A DNA stretch of 64,000 nucleotides from Luteibacter aegosomatissinici (GTDB taxonomy: Bacteria > Pseudomonadota > Gammaproteobacteria > Xanthomonadales > Rhodanobacteraceae): the NCBI RefSeq assembly GCF_023078495.1, contig NZ_CP095742.1, positions 4,488,501 through 4,552,500 of the forward strand, given 5' to 3'. Below the pieces are notes generated by a model that saw only the letters and a list, made by a program, of their open reading frames with translations, ran no database searches and was not told the DNA's origin. How positions within the stretch are numbered: the first letter of the stretch is position 1; every line of letters starts with the position of its first letter. This document shows, piece by piece, positions 1 through 8,978 of this stretch. The translations under genes and the position numbers were made by a program.

Positions 1-228
1 AATCTGCTTGCGCAGCCCGCCCACCCCTCGGTGTATAGCTCCGAAGCGCTCGAATGGCTCTCCGCTCGTATCAACACAAGCGAGAAGTTGACCCCCGCAC
101 GAGTGCAAGCTGCGCTAAAGAAGCTAATGCGCATGGAACTTGTCGGGCCAACGGGACGTCACGGAGAGTATGAAATCGAAGATCGCGCGACACTACTTCA
201 GTTGCGGGCTATCGACGCGAATCAATAA
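1..228 (+). CDS. 3' end of an unrecognised gene, C-terminal winged-helix-like tail
   Basis: The reading frame is open from the first base of the window and ends at TAA 226-228, so only the last 75 residues are visible and the start lies upstream. The segment is helical, with a strand-like ending ([14 protein letters not shown]). This resembles the winged-helix tail found at the C-terminus of some ATP-binding proteins, but no catalytic motif is in view and no function is assigned. A GTG at 31 could serve as an internal start, but the codons before it are open and gene-like. Its last 20 bases overlap the 3' end of the convergent rluE gene. Confidence 0.6.
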   Translation, partial: NLLAQPAHPSVYSSEALEWLSARINTSEKLTPARVQAALKKLMRMELVGPTGRHGEYEIEDRATLLQLRAIDANQ

Positions 229-751
229 TTCGAGTCTGGCCAACCTCGAGCCCGTCAAGTCGATAGTCACCAATTGCCTCCCGAATCAGGCGAAGCGTCG
301 GCAAGCCCACAGCGGCCGTCATGCGGCGCACCTGTCGGTTCCGCCCTTCACGCAGCGTGATCCGCAACCATGCGTCAGGGACCGTCTTGCGAAAGCGCAC
401 GGGCGGGTCACGTGGCCACAGCCATTCGGGCGCATCGATGAGCTCCGCACCCGCCGGCAGTGTCGGCCCGTCATTCAATACGACACCGCGGCGGAGCCTA
501 TCGAGCGCTTCCTCCGTGGGCGTGCCTTCCACCATCACCACGTACGTCTTCGGCTGCTTGTGCTTCGGATCGGCCAGGCGGTGCTGCAGCTTTCCGTCAT
601 CGGTCAGCAACAGCAGCCCCTCGCTGTCGTGGTCCAGCCGCCCGGCGGCGTAGACACCTTTCTGCGTCACGAAGTCGGCCAGCGTACGCCGGCCGGCTTC
701 GTCGGTGAACTGGCACAGCACCCCGAAAGGTTTGTTCAGGGCGACCAGCAC
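209..751 (-). CDS. rluE: 23S rRNA pseudouridine synthase RluE
   Basis: Predicted 180-residue pseudouridine synthase of the RsuA/RluB/E/F family. In E. coli, RluE converts U2457 of 23S rRNA to pseudouridine. The active-site block [17 protein letters not shown] (about residues 37-53) carries the catalytic Asp. The blocks [15 protein letters not shown] and [14 protein letters not shown], followed by [14 protein letters not shown], match the RluE subgroup closely. There is no N-terminal S4 domain, as expected for RluE. The start is GTG at 751, one base after the stop of the upstream methyltransferase gene, which suggests translational coupling. The 3' end overlaps the convergent partial gene by 20 bases. 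Confidence 0.9.
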   Translation of the reverse strand: MLVALNKPFGVLCQFTDEAGRRTLADFVTQKGVYAAGRLDHDSEGLLLLTDDGKLQHRLADPKHKQPKTYVVMVEGTPTEEALDRLRRGVVLNDGPTLPAGAELIDAPEWLWPRDPPVRFRKTVPDAWLRITLREGRNRQVRRMTAAVGLPTLRLIREAIGDYRLDGLEVGQTRIIDSRR

Positions 752-752
752 G

Positions 753-1589
753 TTACTGCGCAGGCTTCACGAAACGCAGCGTCATGCGATCGGATTCACC
801 GATGGCCTGCCACTTGGCCTTGTCGGTTGCGCCCATGTCGTACGTCGGCGGCAGGGTCCACACCCCCTTGGGGTGGTCGTGATTGTCCTTCGGGTTCGCA
901 TTCACTTCGCTCTGGCCATCCAGCTTGAAGCCGGCATCGGTGGCGAGCTTGATCACGTAATCGGTGGGCAGGTAGCCGCTGTTGACCACCTGATCCAGGG
1001 TCTTGCCCTTGTCCGCGCGGTGATCTTCCACGCCCAGCACGCCACCCGGCTTCAGTACCTTGAAGAACGACTTGAACATGGCCTCGGCGCTGCCATCAGC
1101 CGCCCAGTTATGCACGTTGCGGAAGGTAAGCACCATGTCGGCCGAGCCATCCGGGCCGAGGGTGGGCTGCTTGTTGTCGAACTCAACGAACTTGGCGTTG
1201 GAGTACTGCTGCGGACCGAACTTGAACTTGTTCTCGAGCGCCGTGCGGCTCTTCGAACCCGGCGGCACGGCGGCGATGTAGTGGCCATGCGCGTTGAGGT
1301 AAGGCGCCAGGATCTCGGTGAACCAGCCACCCGACGGCCAGATCTCGATCACGGTCATGTCCGGGCGGATGCCGAAGAAGGTCAGCGTTTCCTTGGGATG
1401 GCGGTACACGTCGCGAGCGGTGTTCTTCGGATCGCGCCACTTGCCTGCGATCGCCTGGTCGAGCTGGGCGGCAGAGGCCTGGCTGGCACTGGCCGGCGGT
1501 GTTGCCTGGGCCGGCTGGTCGGCTTCGAGCGCCATGGCGGCAGCCGGGAGGGAGAAACCGACGAGGCCTGCGAGGATGAGCTTCTTCAT
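753..1589 (-). CDS. Exported methyltransferase-like protein (COG4798 type)
   Basis: A 278-residue protein beginning with a Sec signal peptide ([20 protein letters not shown]). A class I SAM-methyltransferase-like fold follows: [20 protein letters not shown] (about 79-98) sits where motif I is expected, and [13 protein letters not shown] resembles the later post-motif. Predicted periplasmic methyltransferases of this kind form a known but poorly characterised family (COG4798). The substrate is unknown, and it is unclear how SAM would be available outside the cytoplasm. An upstream ATG at 1631 would add 14 residues before the signal peptide, so 1589 is preferred. It lies directly upstream of rluE with a one-base gap. 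Confidence 0.75.
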   Translation of the reverse strand: MKKLILAGLVGFSLPAAAMALEADQPAQATPPASASQASAAQLDQAIAGKWRDPKNTARDVYRHPKETLTFFGIRPDMTVIEIWPSGGWFTEILAPYLNAHGHYIAAVPPGSKSRTALENKFKFGPQQYSNAKFVEFDNKQPTLGPDGSADMVLTFRNVHNWAADGSAEAMFKSFFKVLKPGGVLGVEDHRADKGKTLDQVVNSGYLPTDYVIKLATDAGFKLDGQSEVNANPKDNHDHPKGVWTLPPTYDMGATDKAKWQAIGESDRMTLRFVKPAQ

Positions 1590-1715
1590 GGCGACTACCA
1601 CCGTTGGGGGACAGGGCCGGAAGGCTAGCACGGGCCTGCCTGCGACGACGCGTGCCTTGCGGTACCCCTCACGAATGAACGAGCATCATCCGGTTTCCCC
1701 ACAGGGAAGATCCCC

Positions 1716-3830
1716 ATGCCCCTCCCCCCGCCCCGTCGCCTCGTGGGTGCCATCCTTCTTGCGCTGACCGTTTCGGCCCATGCGCAGGATGCCCAGCCAC
1801 TGGCCCCCGTGGTTGTAACCGCCACGCGCACCGCGCAGTCGCCGTATGACATCCCGGCGGCCATCGATTCGGTTCGAACGCCGCCCGATGGCACGCTCGA
1901 TGTGAATCTTTCCGAACGCCTGCAATCGATTCCTGGCGTCACCGCACGCGATCGACAGAACTACGCGCAGGACACGCAGATCTCGATCCGCGGCTTCGGC
2001 GCACGCTCCACCTTCGGCATTCGCGGCATCCGCCTGTATACCGACGGCATCCCGGCGACGATGCCCGATGGCCAGGGCCAGGTCACCCATTTCAACCTCG
2101 ATTCGGCCGAGCGCGTGGAAGTGCTGCGTGGGCCCTTTTCAGCGCTCTACGGCAACGCGTCCGGGGGTGTGATCCAGCTGTTTACCGCCGACGGCACGGA
2201 GCCCCCAGAGCTTCGCTTCGGCGTAGCGGGCGGCAGCAACGGCGTGTTCCGCGCCTCGGCGAACGCGCGCGGCGTAGAAGGCCCGGTCGACTACAACATC
2301 GATCTCAGCCACTTCCGCACCAGTGGCTACCGTGACCACAGCGCCGCACGGCGCGAGTCCGGCAACGCCAAGCTGGGCTGGAAGATCGATGAGGACCGGA
2401 AGCTCACTCTCGTTCTGAACGCGGTTGACATCCCCGGCGCGCAGGACCCGCTCGGCCTGACCAAGGCGCAGTTTCACGCGGATCCGCGCCAGGTCGCCAG
2501 CGTGGCGGATACGTTCAATACACGCAAATCCGCCGACCAGCAGCAGGCCGGCCTTATTTACGACCAGCGCATCGACGACGCGAACAGCCTGCGCGTGATG
2601 ACTTACTACGGCCAGCGCACGGTCACGCAGTATCTTTCCATTCCCGTGGCGACCCAGCTCTCGCAACCTGGCAACTCCGGCGGTGTCGTGGACCTCGGGA
2701 ACGCCTATGGCGGCGGCGACGCGCGCTGGACGTGGCGCCACGAACTCCTGGGCCGCCCCTTCGAATTTGCCACGGGCGTCGCCTACGATAACCAGCACCA
2801 ACACCGTGAGGGCTATAACAATTTCGTCGGCAGCATGCTCGGTGTGCGTGGCGCCTTGCGTCGCGACGAGATCGACCGCGTCTTCGATTTCGACCAGTAC
2901 GCCCAGGCGACCTGGCGCGTGGCCGATGCGTGGACGCTGATGGGTGGCGTTCGCCATAGCGACGTGCACTTCAGTTCCACCGACCGATACATCGTGCCGG
3001 GCAACCCCGACGATAGCGGTAGCGAGCGGTATAGCGCGACGACGCCCGTATTCGGCGTGCTGTGGCGAGCGGCCAATTGGGCGCACCTCTACGCGAACTG
3101 GGGTCGTGGCTTCGAGACGCCGACGTTCTCCGAGATTGGCTACCGCGCCGATGGCGGTGCCGGCCTGGCCTTCGACCTGAAGCCGTCGAAATCCGAGAAC
3201 ATGGAAGTGGGCCTGAAACTGCGCCCGACCGATGCGATCAGCGCGGGCGTGGCCGTGTTCCGGGCGGACAGCGACAACGAACTTGCCGTCGCCACGAATG
3301 TGGGCGGCCGCACCACATACCAGAACATCGCCCGCTCACGTCGGCAGGGCATCGAGGCCTCCTTCGACGGCGAGCTTGCGCAGGACCTGCACCTGCTGGC
3401 GTCGTACACCCATCTGCAAGCCAGCTTTCGCACGCCGTTCCTTACCTGCGTATCGGCCGGGTGTGCCGCACCCGACACCCCCGTGGCGGCCGGCACCCGT
3501 ATCCCGGGCGTGCCGCGCTCCATGGGCTACGCGGCGCTGAAGTACGGCAGGGAAACGGGCGTGCAGGCGGGGATCGACATGAACGCGATGGGCTCGACCA
3601 CGGCCAACGATCTGGGCACCGCCGTGGCACCTGGCTACGTACTGTTCGGCCTGTCAGGCGGGTACATCTTCGATAACGGCCCGTGGCGGGTGAACACTTT
3701 TGCCCGCGTGGATAACCTCGCCGACCGGCATGTGATCGGGTCGGTTATCGTCAATGATGGCAACGGGCGGTATTTCGAGCCGGCGCCAGGGCGGACGTTC
3801 CTGGTCGGCGTGGATGTGCGGTGGCGATAA
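1716..3830 (+). CDS. TonB-dependent outer membrane receptor
   Basis: A 704-residue receptor with a signal peptide ending near AHAQ. The TonB-box-like PVVVTATRT follows, then a plug domain (SERLQSIPGVTARDRQNYAQ, ISIRGFGARSTFGIRGIRLY, VEVLRGPFSALYGNASGGVI) and a C-terminal beta-barrel ending in an aromatic-type strand (FLVGVDVRWR). The RGFG and LRGPFSALYG blocks are the usual plug signatures. The ligand cannot be read from the sequence. Siderophore or other metal-chelate import is the most common role for this FecA-like shape. It stands alone on the plus strand, with a repeat element directly after it. Confidence 0.85.
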   Translation: MPLPPPRRLVGAILLALTVSAHAQDAQPLAPVVVTATRTAQSPYDIPAAIDSVRTPPDGTLDVNLSERLQSIPGVTARDRQNYAQDTQISIRGFGARSTFGIRGIRLYTDGIPATMPDGQGQVTHFNLDSAERVEVLRGPFSALYGNASGGVIQLFTADGTEPPELRFGVAGGSNGVFRASANARGVEGPVDYNIDLSHFRTSGYRDHSAARRESGNAKLGWKIDEDRKLTLVLNAVDIPGAQDPLGLTKAQFHADPRQVASVADTFNTRKSADQQQAGLIYDQRIDDANSLRVMTYYGQRTVTQYLSIPVATQLSQPGNSGGVVDLGNAYGGGDARWTWRHELLGRPFEFATGVAYDNQHQHREGYNNFVGSMLGVRGALRRDEIDRVFDFDQYAQATWRVADAWTLMGGVRHSDVHFSSTDRYIVPGNPDDSGSERYSATTPVFGVLWRAANWAHLYANWGRGFETPTFSEIGYRADGGAGLAFDLKPSKSENMEVGLKLRPTDAISAGVAVFRADSDNELAVATNVGGRTTYQNIARSRRQGIEASFDGELAQDLHLLASYTHLQASFRTPFLTCVSAGCAAPDTPVAAGTRIPGVPRSMGYAALKYGRETGVQAGIDMNAMGSTTANDLGTAVAPGYVLFGLSGGYIFDNGPWRVNTFARVDNLADRHVIGSVIVNDGNGRYFEPAPGRTFLVGVDVRWR

Positions 3831-3843
3831 CGCCGATCACACG

Positions 3844-3938
3844 GTAGGAGCCCACCCTGTGGGCGACGCCGTTCGCGAGGGAGCCACAGCGCCCGCTACG
3901 TCGTCGCGAAAGATGTCGCCCACAGGGTGGGCTCCTAC
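3844..3938. repeat. REP pair (BIME-like), copy at the natB 3' end
   Basis: Two perfect 23-base inverted arms (3844-3866 and 3916-3938) begin with GTAGGAGCCCACCCTGTGGG and flank a 49-base core. Each arm contains its own short hairpin (CCCACCCTGTGGG). The core shares CGCCGTTCGC near the left arm and TCGCGAAA near the right arm with the copy at 24447-24540. The layout is that of paired REP sequences (BIMEs), known in Pseudomonas with a very similar GTAGGAGC head. The right arm contains the TAG stop codon of natB. It could also act as a bidirectional terminator between the receptor gene and natB. Confidence 0.85.
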
Positions 3939-5110
3939 GCGGAGATGGCGAGCCGCTCGGAGCGGTACATCGCGGCCGTCGCCCACACCGCCAGTGCCGC
4001 CGCCGCGAAGCCACCGGCGAGGCACAAGGCCAGCTCCTGCCCCGTGATCCCGTCGCCACGCAGCAGCTGCACGATGCCCAGGTTCTGGCCCAGCAGCGGC
4101 ACCGCGTACATCCATGCTTCCGGCTTGATCGGAATCACCGACAACAGTGCGCTGGGCAGGATCGGGATGATCATGAGAATCGACAGGTAGGTCTGCGCTT
4201 CGCGGTAGCTCTTGGCGAACGCCGAGACGAGCGATTGCAGCGCCGCCAGCAATACGATCAACGGCAGCATGAGCAGCACCACCTGCGCACCGAAATGCAG
4301 CCCGAGGTCGAGCGCGATGCCCAGCTTTTCGGTGGGAATGAACCACGGTGCGGTGGCGAACGCGGAAACGCTCAGCAACAGGCTGATAATCGAGAACGTG
4401 CAGATCGCCGCCAGTTTGCCGGCCAGGATTTTCCAGCGCGCCACCGGATTCACGAACAACGGTTCCAGTGACTGGCGCTCGCGCTCGCCTGCCGTGAGGT
4501 CAATGGCCAGGTACATACCGCCCATGAACACGGTAAGCACGAAGAAGTACGGCAGGAACGAGAACATCAACGCGGAACGCGATTGCGAGGTCGCCTGGTC
4601 GCGCTCGGCCACTGTCACCGGCCACGCGGTGGAGGGCGACAGGCCGCGGGCGATGAGCCGCATGGCGCCCTCGCGGCGGGCATAGCTTTCCACCACGCTG
4701 CGCACACGCGCGACTGCCGTGTTCGCATCACGACGCGATGAGTCGTACACCAGCTCGACCTGCACCGACTGGCCCTTCTCCCAGGCCTTCACGAAGTCCG
4801 GCGCGATGCGGATCACGACATCGGCGCGCATATCGTGCACGGCACGCTCCGGATCGGCCACGGCGGGATCGGCGTCGATACCAGCACCCTTCAATGCCTT
4901 CATGAAGTTCGGCGCCAGCTCGGCACCGATCACGGGCACGTGGATCGGCTGGTCGGCCCGCGCTAGCTCACGGTTCACCATGACGTTCATCAACATGATG
5001 AACAGCACCGGCCCAAGCAGCGGCCCCGTGATCAGCGCGTTGATCAAGGTGCGCCGGTCACGCAGGTTCTCACGCACTTCCTTCCAGTAGACGGCGGTGA
5101 AGGCGTTCAT
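3935..5110 (-). CDS. ABC transporter permease, NatB type
   Basis: A 391-residue inner-membrane permease of the ABC-2 group, similar to NatB sodium exporters. A first membrane segment near residues 25-45 (ALITGPLLGPVLFIMLMNVM) is followed by a long extracytoplasmic domain to about residue 175, then five or six further segments. The cytoplasmic loop TAGERERQSLEPLFVNPVAR is characteristic of NatB-like permeases. It overlaps the ATPase gene by 4 bases (ATGA), so the two form one transporter. The substrate is unproven; sodium or a toxic compound is possible. Its TAG stop lies inside a REP arm. Confidence 0.85.
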   Translation of the reverse strand: MNAFTAVYWKEVRENLRDRRTLINALITGPLLGPVLFIMLMNVMVNRELARADQPIHVPVIGAELAPNFMKALKGAGIDADPAVADPERAVHDMRADVVIRIAPDFVKAWEKGQSVQVELVYDSSRRDANTAVARVRSVVESYARREGAMRLIARGLSPSTAWPVTVAERDQATSQSRSALMFSFLPYFFVLTVFMGGMYLAIDLTAGERERQSLEPLFVNPVARWKILAGKLAAICTFSIISLLLSVSAFATAPWFIPTEKLGIALDLGLHFGAQVVLLMLPLIVLLAALQSLVSAFAKSYREAQTYLSILMIIPILPSALLSVIPIKPEAWMYAVPLLGQNLGIVQLLRGDGITGQELALCLAGGFAAAALAVWATAAMYRSERLAISA

Positions 5111-5841
5111 GCGGCCAGTCCCTCGTCGGTACCGATGATCTTCACGAACGCTTCCTCAAGGCTGGTCTGCCCGGTCTGTTCCAGCAGGGCGGCGGGCGTC
5201 TCATCGGCCACTACCCGGCCATGGGCGATAACCACGATGCGATCGCATAGCGCGGCCACCTCCTGCATGATGTGGCTGGAGAAGAGCACGCAGCGGCCTT
5301 CGTCCTTCAGCTGGTGCATGAAGCGGCGCATGGCGCGGGTCGCCATCACGTCCAGGCCGTTGGTGGGCTCGTCGAGCAACACATTGCGGGGATCATGCAC
5401 CAGCGCGCGGGCGATGGCGGTTTTCACCCGTTGGCCCTGTGAAAAGCCTTCCGTCCGCCGGGCGGCGATGTCGCGCATCTCCAGCGCATCGATCAGTGCC
5501 TCGCGACGGCGCGTGATGTCGGCTTCCTGCATGCCCTGCAGACGGCCGAAATACGTGATGTTCTCCGCGGCGGTAAGGCGCTTGTACAGCCCGCGCGCAT
5601 CGGGCAGTACGCCCAGGCTGCGGCGCACTGCCACCGGATCGGTCGCGGCGTCGACACCATCGACCAGGACCTGCCCGGCATCCGGCTTCATCAACGTGTA
5701 GAGCATCCGCAATGTCGTGGTCTTGCCCGCGCCATTCGGGCCGAGCAAGCCAGTGATTTCACCATCGCGCGCCGTGAAGCTCACGCCGCTCACGGCATGC
5801 ACCTCGCCAAATGCCTTGCGCAAATCCTTTACTTCGATCAT
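5107..5841 (-). CDS. ABC transporter ATP-binding protein, NatA type
   Basis: A 244-residue ABC ATPase that powers the adjacent NatB-like permease. The Walker A is GPNGAGKTT (34-42) and the Walker B is NVLLDEPTNGLD. The switch histidine lies in FSSHIM. The signature is FSQGQ in place of the canonical LSGGQ, a variant known in NatA-like proteins. No membrane segment is present, so it works on the cytoplasmic face. It overlaps natB by 4 bases downstream and the S33 hydrolase by 4 bases upstream, consistent with one transcript. Confidence 0.9.
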   Translation of the reverse strand: MIEVKDLRKAFGEVHAVSGVSFTARDGEITGLLGPNGAGKTTTLRMLYTLMKPDAGQVLVDGVDAATDPVAVRRSLGVLPDARGLYKRLTAAENITYFGRLQGMQEADITRRREALIDALEMRDIAARRTEGFSQGQRVKTAIARALVHDPRNVLLDEPTNGLDVMATRAMRRFMHQLKDEGRCVLFSSHIMQEVAALCDRIVVIAHGRVVADETPAALLEQTGQTSLEEAFVKIIGTDEGLAA

Positions 5842-7406
5842 GGCGTGGCTCCGTTGAAACCGACGAATACAGGCGCCGGTGAAAGACGCTCAAGGCACTT
5901 TCCATCCAGGCTGCGGGCGTCCGCCTTGTCGATGAACTGATCCAGCAGCCGTGGCATGCAGCCGCGCGCAATGACGTTGTGGCCCTGCCCCCTCAGCACA
6001 AAGTGACGGCCGTTCGGAAGGCCCTTCAGCACCTCATCGCCATAGCGCGGTGGCGTGACCGGATCGAACTCGCCCGACATGAGCAGCGTGGGCACCGGCC
6101 CCTGTAGCGGCTGGTGGAAATCTGCCGGGCGCTTGCCATGCGGCCACACCGAGCAGGCGGCGCGGAACGCCTCGATCATGTTGTCACCGAGGATGGTGTC
6201 CTTGTCCTGCGGCCGGGAAGTGAGCAGATCGGCGTCCTCGGAACAGATGACCGAGTACTGCATGCCGCCATCCATCGTGTCGCCGAGATCACCGGTCAGC
6301 AGCTTGGCCTGCCCCAGCAAGGGACCGACATCGCCGCGCGCCGCCGCATCGATCGATAGCGGAAGCAGTGCGGCTGTCTCCGGCGAGTAAGCGAACATGC
6401 GAACGACCGTCGCGAGCACATACTCGCTCAGCGTGCGCTGCGTGCTGGCATAGGTCTGCGGATCGCGGAAGCTCACCTTGTGCGGGTTGGCGCGCAGGGC
6501 ATCACGCAACTGGTACAGCGTCTGATACGGATCGGCAAAGCGTGCCCGGCAGGCCTCGTCGTTCGCGCAGCGGGCGAACTGGGCCTTGAGCGCCGCATCG
6601 AGGTTCACGGCGAAATCTTCCCCCAGCACGAGGGCATTGGGGGCCACGCCGTCGAGGGTAAGCGTGCGCACGGCATCCGGGTGGCGCATGGCGTATTGCT
6701 GCGCCACCCGCGTGCCGTACGACACACCCAGCACATTGAGCTTCGGTGAACCCAGCGCCTTGCGAAGGTCTTCCAGGTCGGCCACGGCATCCGTCGTGGT
6801 GTAGAAGCGCACATCCGCCTGCGCGGAGAGACTGTCCAGGCAGTGCTGCGTCTCCTTGCGCACGGCGGCCACGTCCACACCCCGACTCTCCTCCGAGCCA
6901 CCGGGTAGATCGTGGTCGTCACCTTCGCGGCAGCTCAACGGGTGCGAGCCACCCGTGCCGCGCTGGTCGAGCAACACCACGTTGCGATGCGCCAGGACGA
7001 GCCCCATGGCGGGCGCGATGCTCGCATAGGTTTCAGTCGCCGCCTGGCCAGGGCCGCCCGCGAGGAACACGACAGGATCATCCGCGGGTACCTGCGCGCT
7101 GCTGCGCACGACCGCCAGGCGCATGTCGAGCTTGCGGCCATCGGGGTGCTCGCGGTCCTCGGGAACCTGGAAGGGCGCGCACCACGCGGCAGTGGACAGG
7201 CCGGAATGCGGTTGCGGCAATTCGCACGGATGGAACACGAGGGAGCCGAGTTTCCATTCGCGCGGGGCTGCGGGTGCAAGCTCGGCGGCAGGCGCCGGTC
7301 GCGCCTCGGGCGTGGCATCGGCCTTGCCGTGATGGATCACCTGCCGTCCGGCAAAGGCGGCCACGAGGATCGCGACAACGACAGCGGTGCGGGGTGCGCG
7401 TTTCAT
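5838..7406 (-). CDS. Exported alpha/beta hydrolase, S33 tripeptidyl-peptidase family
   Basis: A 522-residue protein with an N-terminal hydrophobic segment (about 8-20) acting as signal peptide or anchor, then an alanine/proline-rich linker and an alpha/beta hydrolase. The oxyanion loop is FLAGGPGQ (about 114-121) and the nucleophile elbow is GVSYGT (Ser229). The acid is the Asp in SGEFDPVTPP and the base is the His in GQGHN. The C-terminal cap and the length match secreted tripeptidyl aminopeptidases of family S33, which release N-terminal peptides or amino acids. Esterase activity is an alternative. It overlaps natA by 4 bases and lies 4 bases after the XRE gene. Confidence 0.8.
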   Translation of the reverse strand: MKRAPRTAVVVAILVAAFAGRQVIHHGKADATPEARPAPAAELAPAAPREWKLGSLVFHPCELPQPHSGLSTAAWCAPFQVPEDREHPDGRKLDMRLAVVRSSAQVPADDPVVFLAGGPGQAATETYASIAPAMGLVLAHRNVVLLDQRGTGGSHPLSCREGDDHDLPGGSEESRGVDVAAVRKETQHCLDSLSAQADVRFYTTTDAVADLEDLRKALGSPKLNVLGVSYGTRVAQQYAMRHPDAVRTLTLDGVAPNALVLGEDFAVNLDAALKAQFARCANDEACRARFADPYQTLYQLRDALRANPHKVSFRDPQTYASTQRTLSEYVLATVVRMFAYSPETAALLPLSIDAAARGDVGPLLGQAKLLTGDLGDTMDGGMQYSVICSEDADLLTSRPQDKDTILGDNMIEAFRAACSVWPHGKRPADFHQPLQGPVPTLLMSGEFDPVTPPRYGDEVLKGLPNGRHFVLRGQGHNVIARGCMPRLLDQFIDKADARSLDGKCLERLSPAPVFVGFNGATP

Positions 7407-7410
7407 GCCT

Positions 7411-7605
7411 TCATGCCTCCGGCGTGAAGATGGATTCGATGGGAAGCGAGAACAGCCGGGCGATCTTGAATGCCAGCGGCAGGCTTGGGTCGTACTTGCC
7501 CGTCTCGATAGCGTTCACGGTCTGCCGCGAGACATCCAGGCGCTCACCCAGGTCGGCCTGCGACCAGCCAAGCTCGGTGCGTAGCTCGCGAACACGATTA
7601 TTCAT
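7411..7605 (-). CDS. Small XRE-family transcriptional regulator
   Basis: A 64-residue protein that is almost entirely one Cro/C1-type helix-turn-helix. The recognition region is SQADLGERLDVSRQTVNAIETGKYDP. This minimal form is common next to small membrane-protein genes and ABC exporters. The start overlaps the stop of the membrane-protein gene by 8 bases, and the stop lies 4 bases before the S33 hydrolase gene, so the regulator sits in the middle of the operon. It is a candidate to bind the palindromes at 8979-9039; that link is inferred from position only. Confidence 0.85.
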   Translation of the reverse strand: MNNRVRELRTELGWSQADLGERLDVSRQTVNAIETGKYDPSLPLAFKIARLFSLPIESIFTPEA

Positions 7606-8008
7606 GGGTGCGGTAGTAAAGGCGGATGCCGCACTTGGTGATGCCGAACAGGCCCATCAGGATCGGGAAGACCCAGATAGCGATGGCCGCCGCATCCGGT
7701 GCGACCAGCACCTTGGCGTTCAACAGCAGGCCGTAGGAAAAAAAGCCGAAGCCACCCAGCGCACCGGCAATCGCGATAGCCTCCAGGTCGATGCGCCGCT
7801 CCAGTTCATCCTGGTCACGGATCACGCGGATCATGGCGCGGATCACGAATGCGATGGGGATGACGGGAAGCAAGGTCACGATGGTGCGGGCGAGCGTACC
7901 GTCCAGCGTCTTCAACCACGAGACCGAGGCGAAGATGAGCACCACGTAACCTGCCATGGCCGGAAAGAACTCACGCAGGTAGCGTTTGTGGACGGCACGC
8001 ATCGCCAT
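7598..8008 (-). CDS. Small integral membrane protein paired with the XRE regulator
   Basis: A 136-residue protein with about four predicted membrane helices: AMAGYVVLIFASVSWL, TIVTLLPVIPIAFVIRAM, AIAIAGALGGFGFFSYGLLL and AIAIWVFPILMGLFGITKC. The charged loop RVIRDQDELERRIDLEA lies between the second and third. The start at 8008 is chosen because the 22 codons before it lie inside the upstream hydrolase gene in another frame. ATG 8008 also follows that gene's stop by one base. It overlaps the XRE gene by 8 bases. Membrane proteins paired with small XRE regulators recur in bacteria, but the role is not known. Confidence 0.75.
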   Translation of the reverse strand: MAMRAVHKRYLREFFPAMAGYVVLIFASVSWLKTLDGTLARTIVTLLPVIPIAFVIRAMIRVIRDQDELERRIDLEAIAIAGALGGFGFFSYGLLLNAKVLVAPDAAAIAIWVFPILMGLFGITKCGIRLYYRTHE

Positions 8009-8009
8009 A

Positions 8010-8948
8010 TCAGTGGGCCTCGATGAAATCGTTGAGCGCCTTGCCAAAGGCGGCAGGCTGGTCGAGCATGACATAGTGGCGCGACGGTGCGAGGGCGATC
8101 ACCTTGGCGTTCGGCGCATCGGCGAGCAACGACGCGTAGTACGCCACCTTCTGTTCCTGCGTGATCTTCATCGGCCCCATCTGCGCGTCCTTTTCCGAGT
8201 ACGCCGTGATCTCGAGGATCGGCGCCTTCGCCGCCTTCAGCTCGCCGCGGTAATCTGCGCCAGCATCTTCGGCCATGTAACGTGCCACGGCCTTCTGGTC
8301 GCTGCGCGCATTCAACGGCGCCACGCGTTCGGCGGTCGCGGGGTCCAGCGTGCCGATGGACTGCATGTAGGCCAGTTGCTGCGCCTTGAATTCGTCCGGC
8401 GTCGCGCCCTCGGTCTTCGCCTTCAGCTGGGCAGCGATGGCACCACGTTGCTCGGGTGTGACCCGCTCCATGCCAGGGAAGATGGGCAGGCCATCGACCG
8501 CGACCACGCCGCCCGTCAGGTCCGGATGGCGGCCCGCGAAACGCAGGGCGAGCGTGCCACCCAGGCTGTGGCCGACCAGGATGGGCTTATCCAGATGGTT
8601 CTTCTGGATGAACTCGGCCAGCGAGGCATCGGCCCGATCCATCCAGTTGCCGTCGGCGGAGGGGGCGGGGGTGCCGTCGAAGCCGGCCAGCGTCACGGCG
8701 TAGACGACGTGGTTCTTCTCGAGGTCGGTGATGGTGTCCTTCCACACCCAGGGGCCGCCCGCCAGGCCGGGAATAAGGATGACCGGGCGCCCGGCGCTGC
8801 CGTGGCGTTCGACGCTGAGGGTGCCGACGGTGGTGGCACGGGTGGCACTGGCGGCGGCCGTGGCACCCGGCGTGGCGGCATGCAGGGTGGAGGCTGCTGC
8901 GGCGGCCATGAGCAGGGCGGCGGCGCGGAAAACGATGCGGTACGACAT
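8010..8948 (-). CDS. Exported alpha/beta hydrolase
   Basis: A 312-residue protein with a signal peptide (SYRIVFRAAALLMAAAAA to LHAA) and a single alpha/beta hydrolase domain. Visible elements are the oxyanion region LIPGLAGGPWVW, the nucleophile elbow GHSLGG in ILVGHSLGGTLALRFAGRHP, and a late His in PSRHYVMLDQP. The ATG at 8948 follows a GAGGGG ribosome-binding site by 7 bases, so it is preferred over the in-frame upstream start at 8984. It is the first gene of the run hydrolase, membrane protein, XRE, S33, natA, natB. The substrate is unknown; a serine hydrolase of the epoxide hydrolase/esterase type is likely. Confidence 0.8.
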   Translation of the reverse strand: MSYRIVFRAAALLMAAAAASTLHAATPGATAAASATRATTVGTLSVERHGSAGRPVILIPGLAGGPWVWKDTITDLEKNHVVYAVTLAGFDGTPAPSADGNWMDRADASLAEFIQKNHLDKPILVGHSLGGTLALRFAGRHPDLTGGVVAVDGLPIFPGMERVTPEQRGAIAAQLKAKTEGATPDEFKAQQLAYMQSIGTLDPATAERVAPLNARSDQKAVARYMAEDAGADYRGELKAAKAPILEITAYSEKDAQMGPMKITQEQKVAYYASLLADAPNAKVIALAPSRHYVMLDQPAAFGKALNDFIEAH

Positions 8949-8978
8949 GTTCGAACCCCTCTTCGTTGGCGTGGAGCG

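Noticed and set aside
140..928. Open frame of 262 codons covering rluE on the opposite strand
   Set aside because: It overlaps two recognised genes and has the arginine/proline-rich make-up of a shadow frame.
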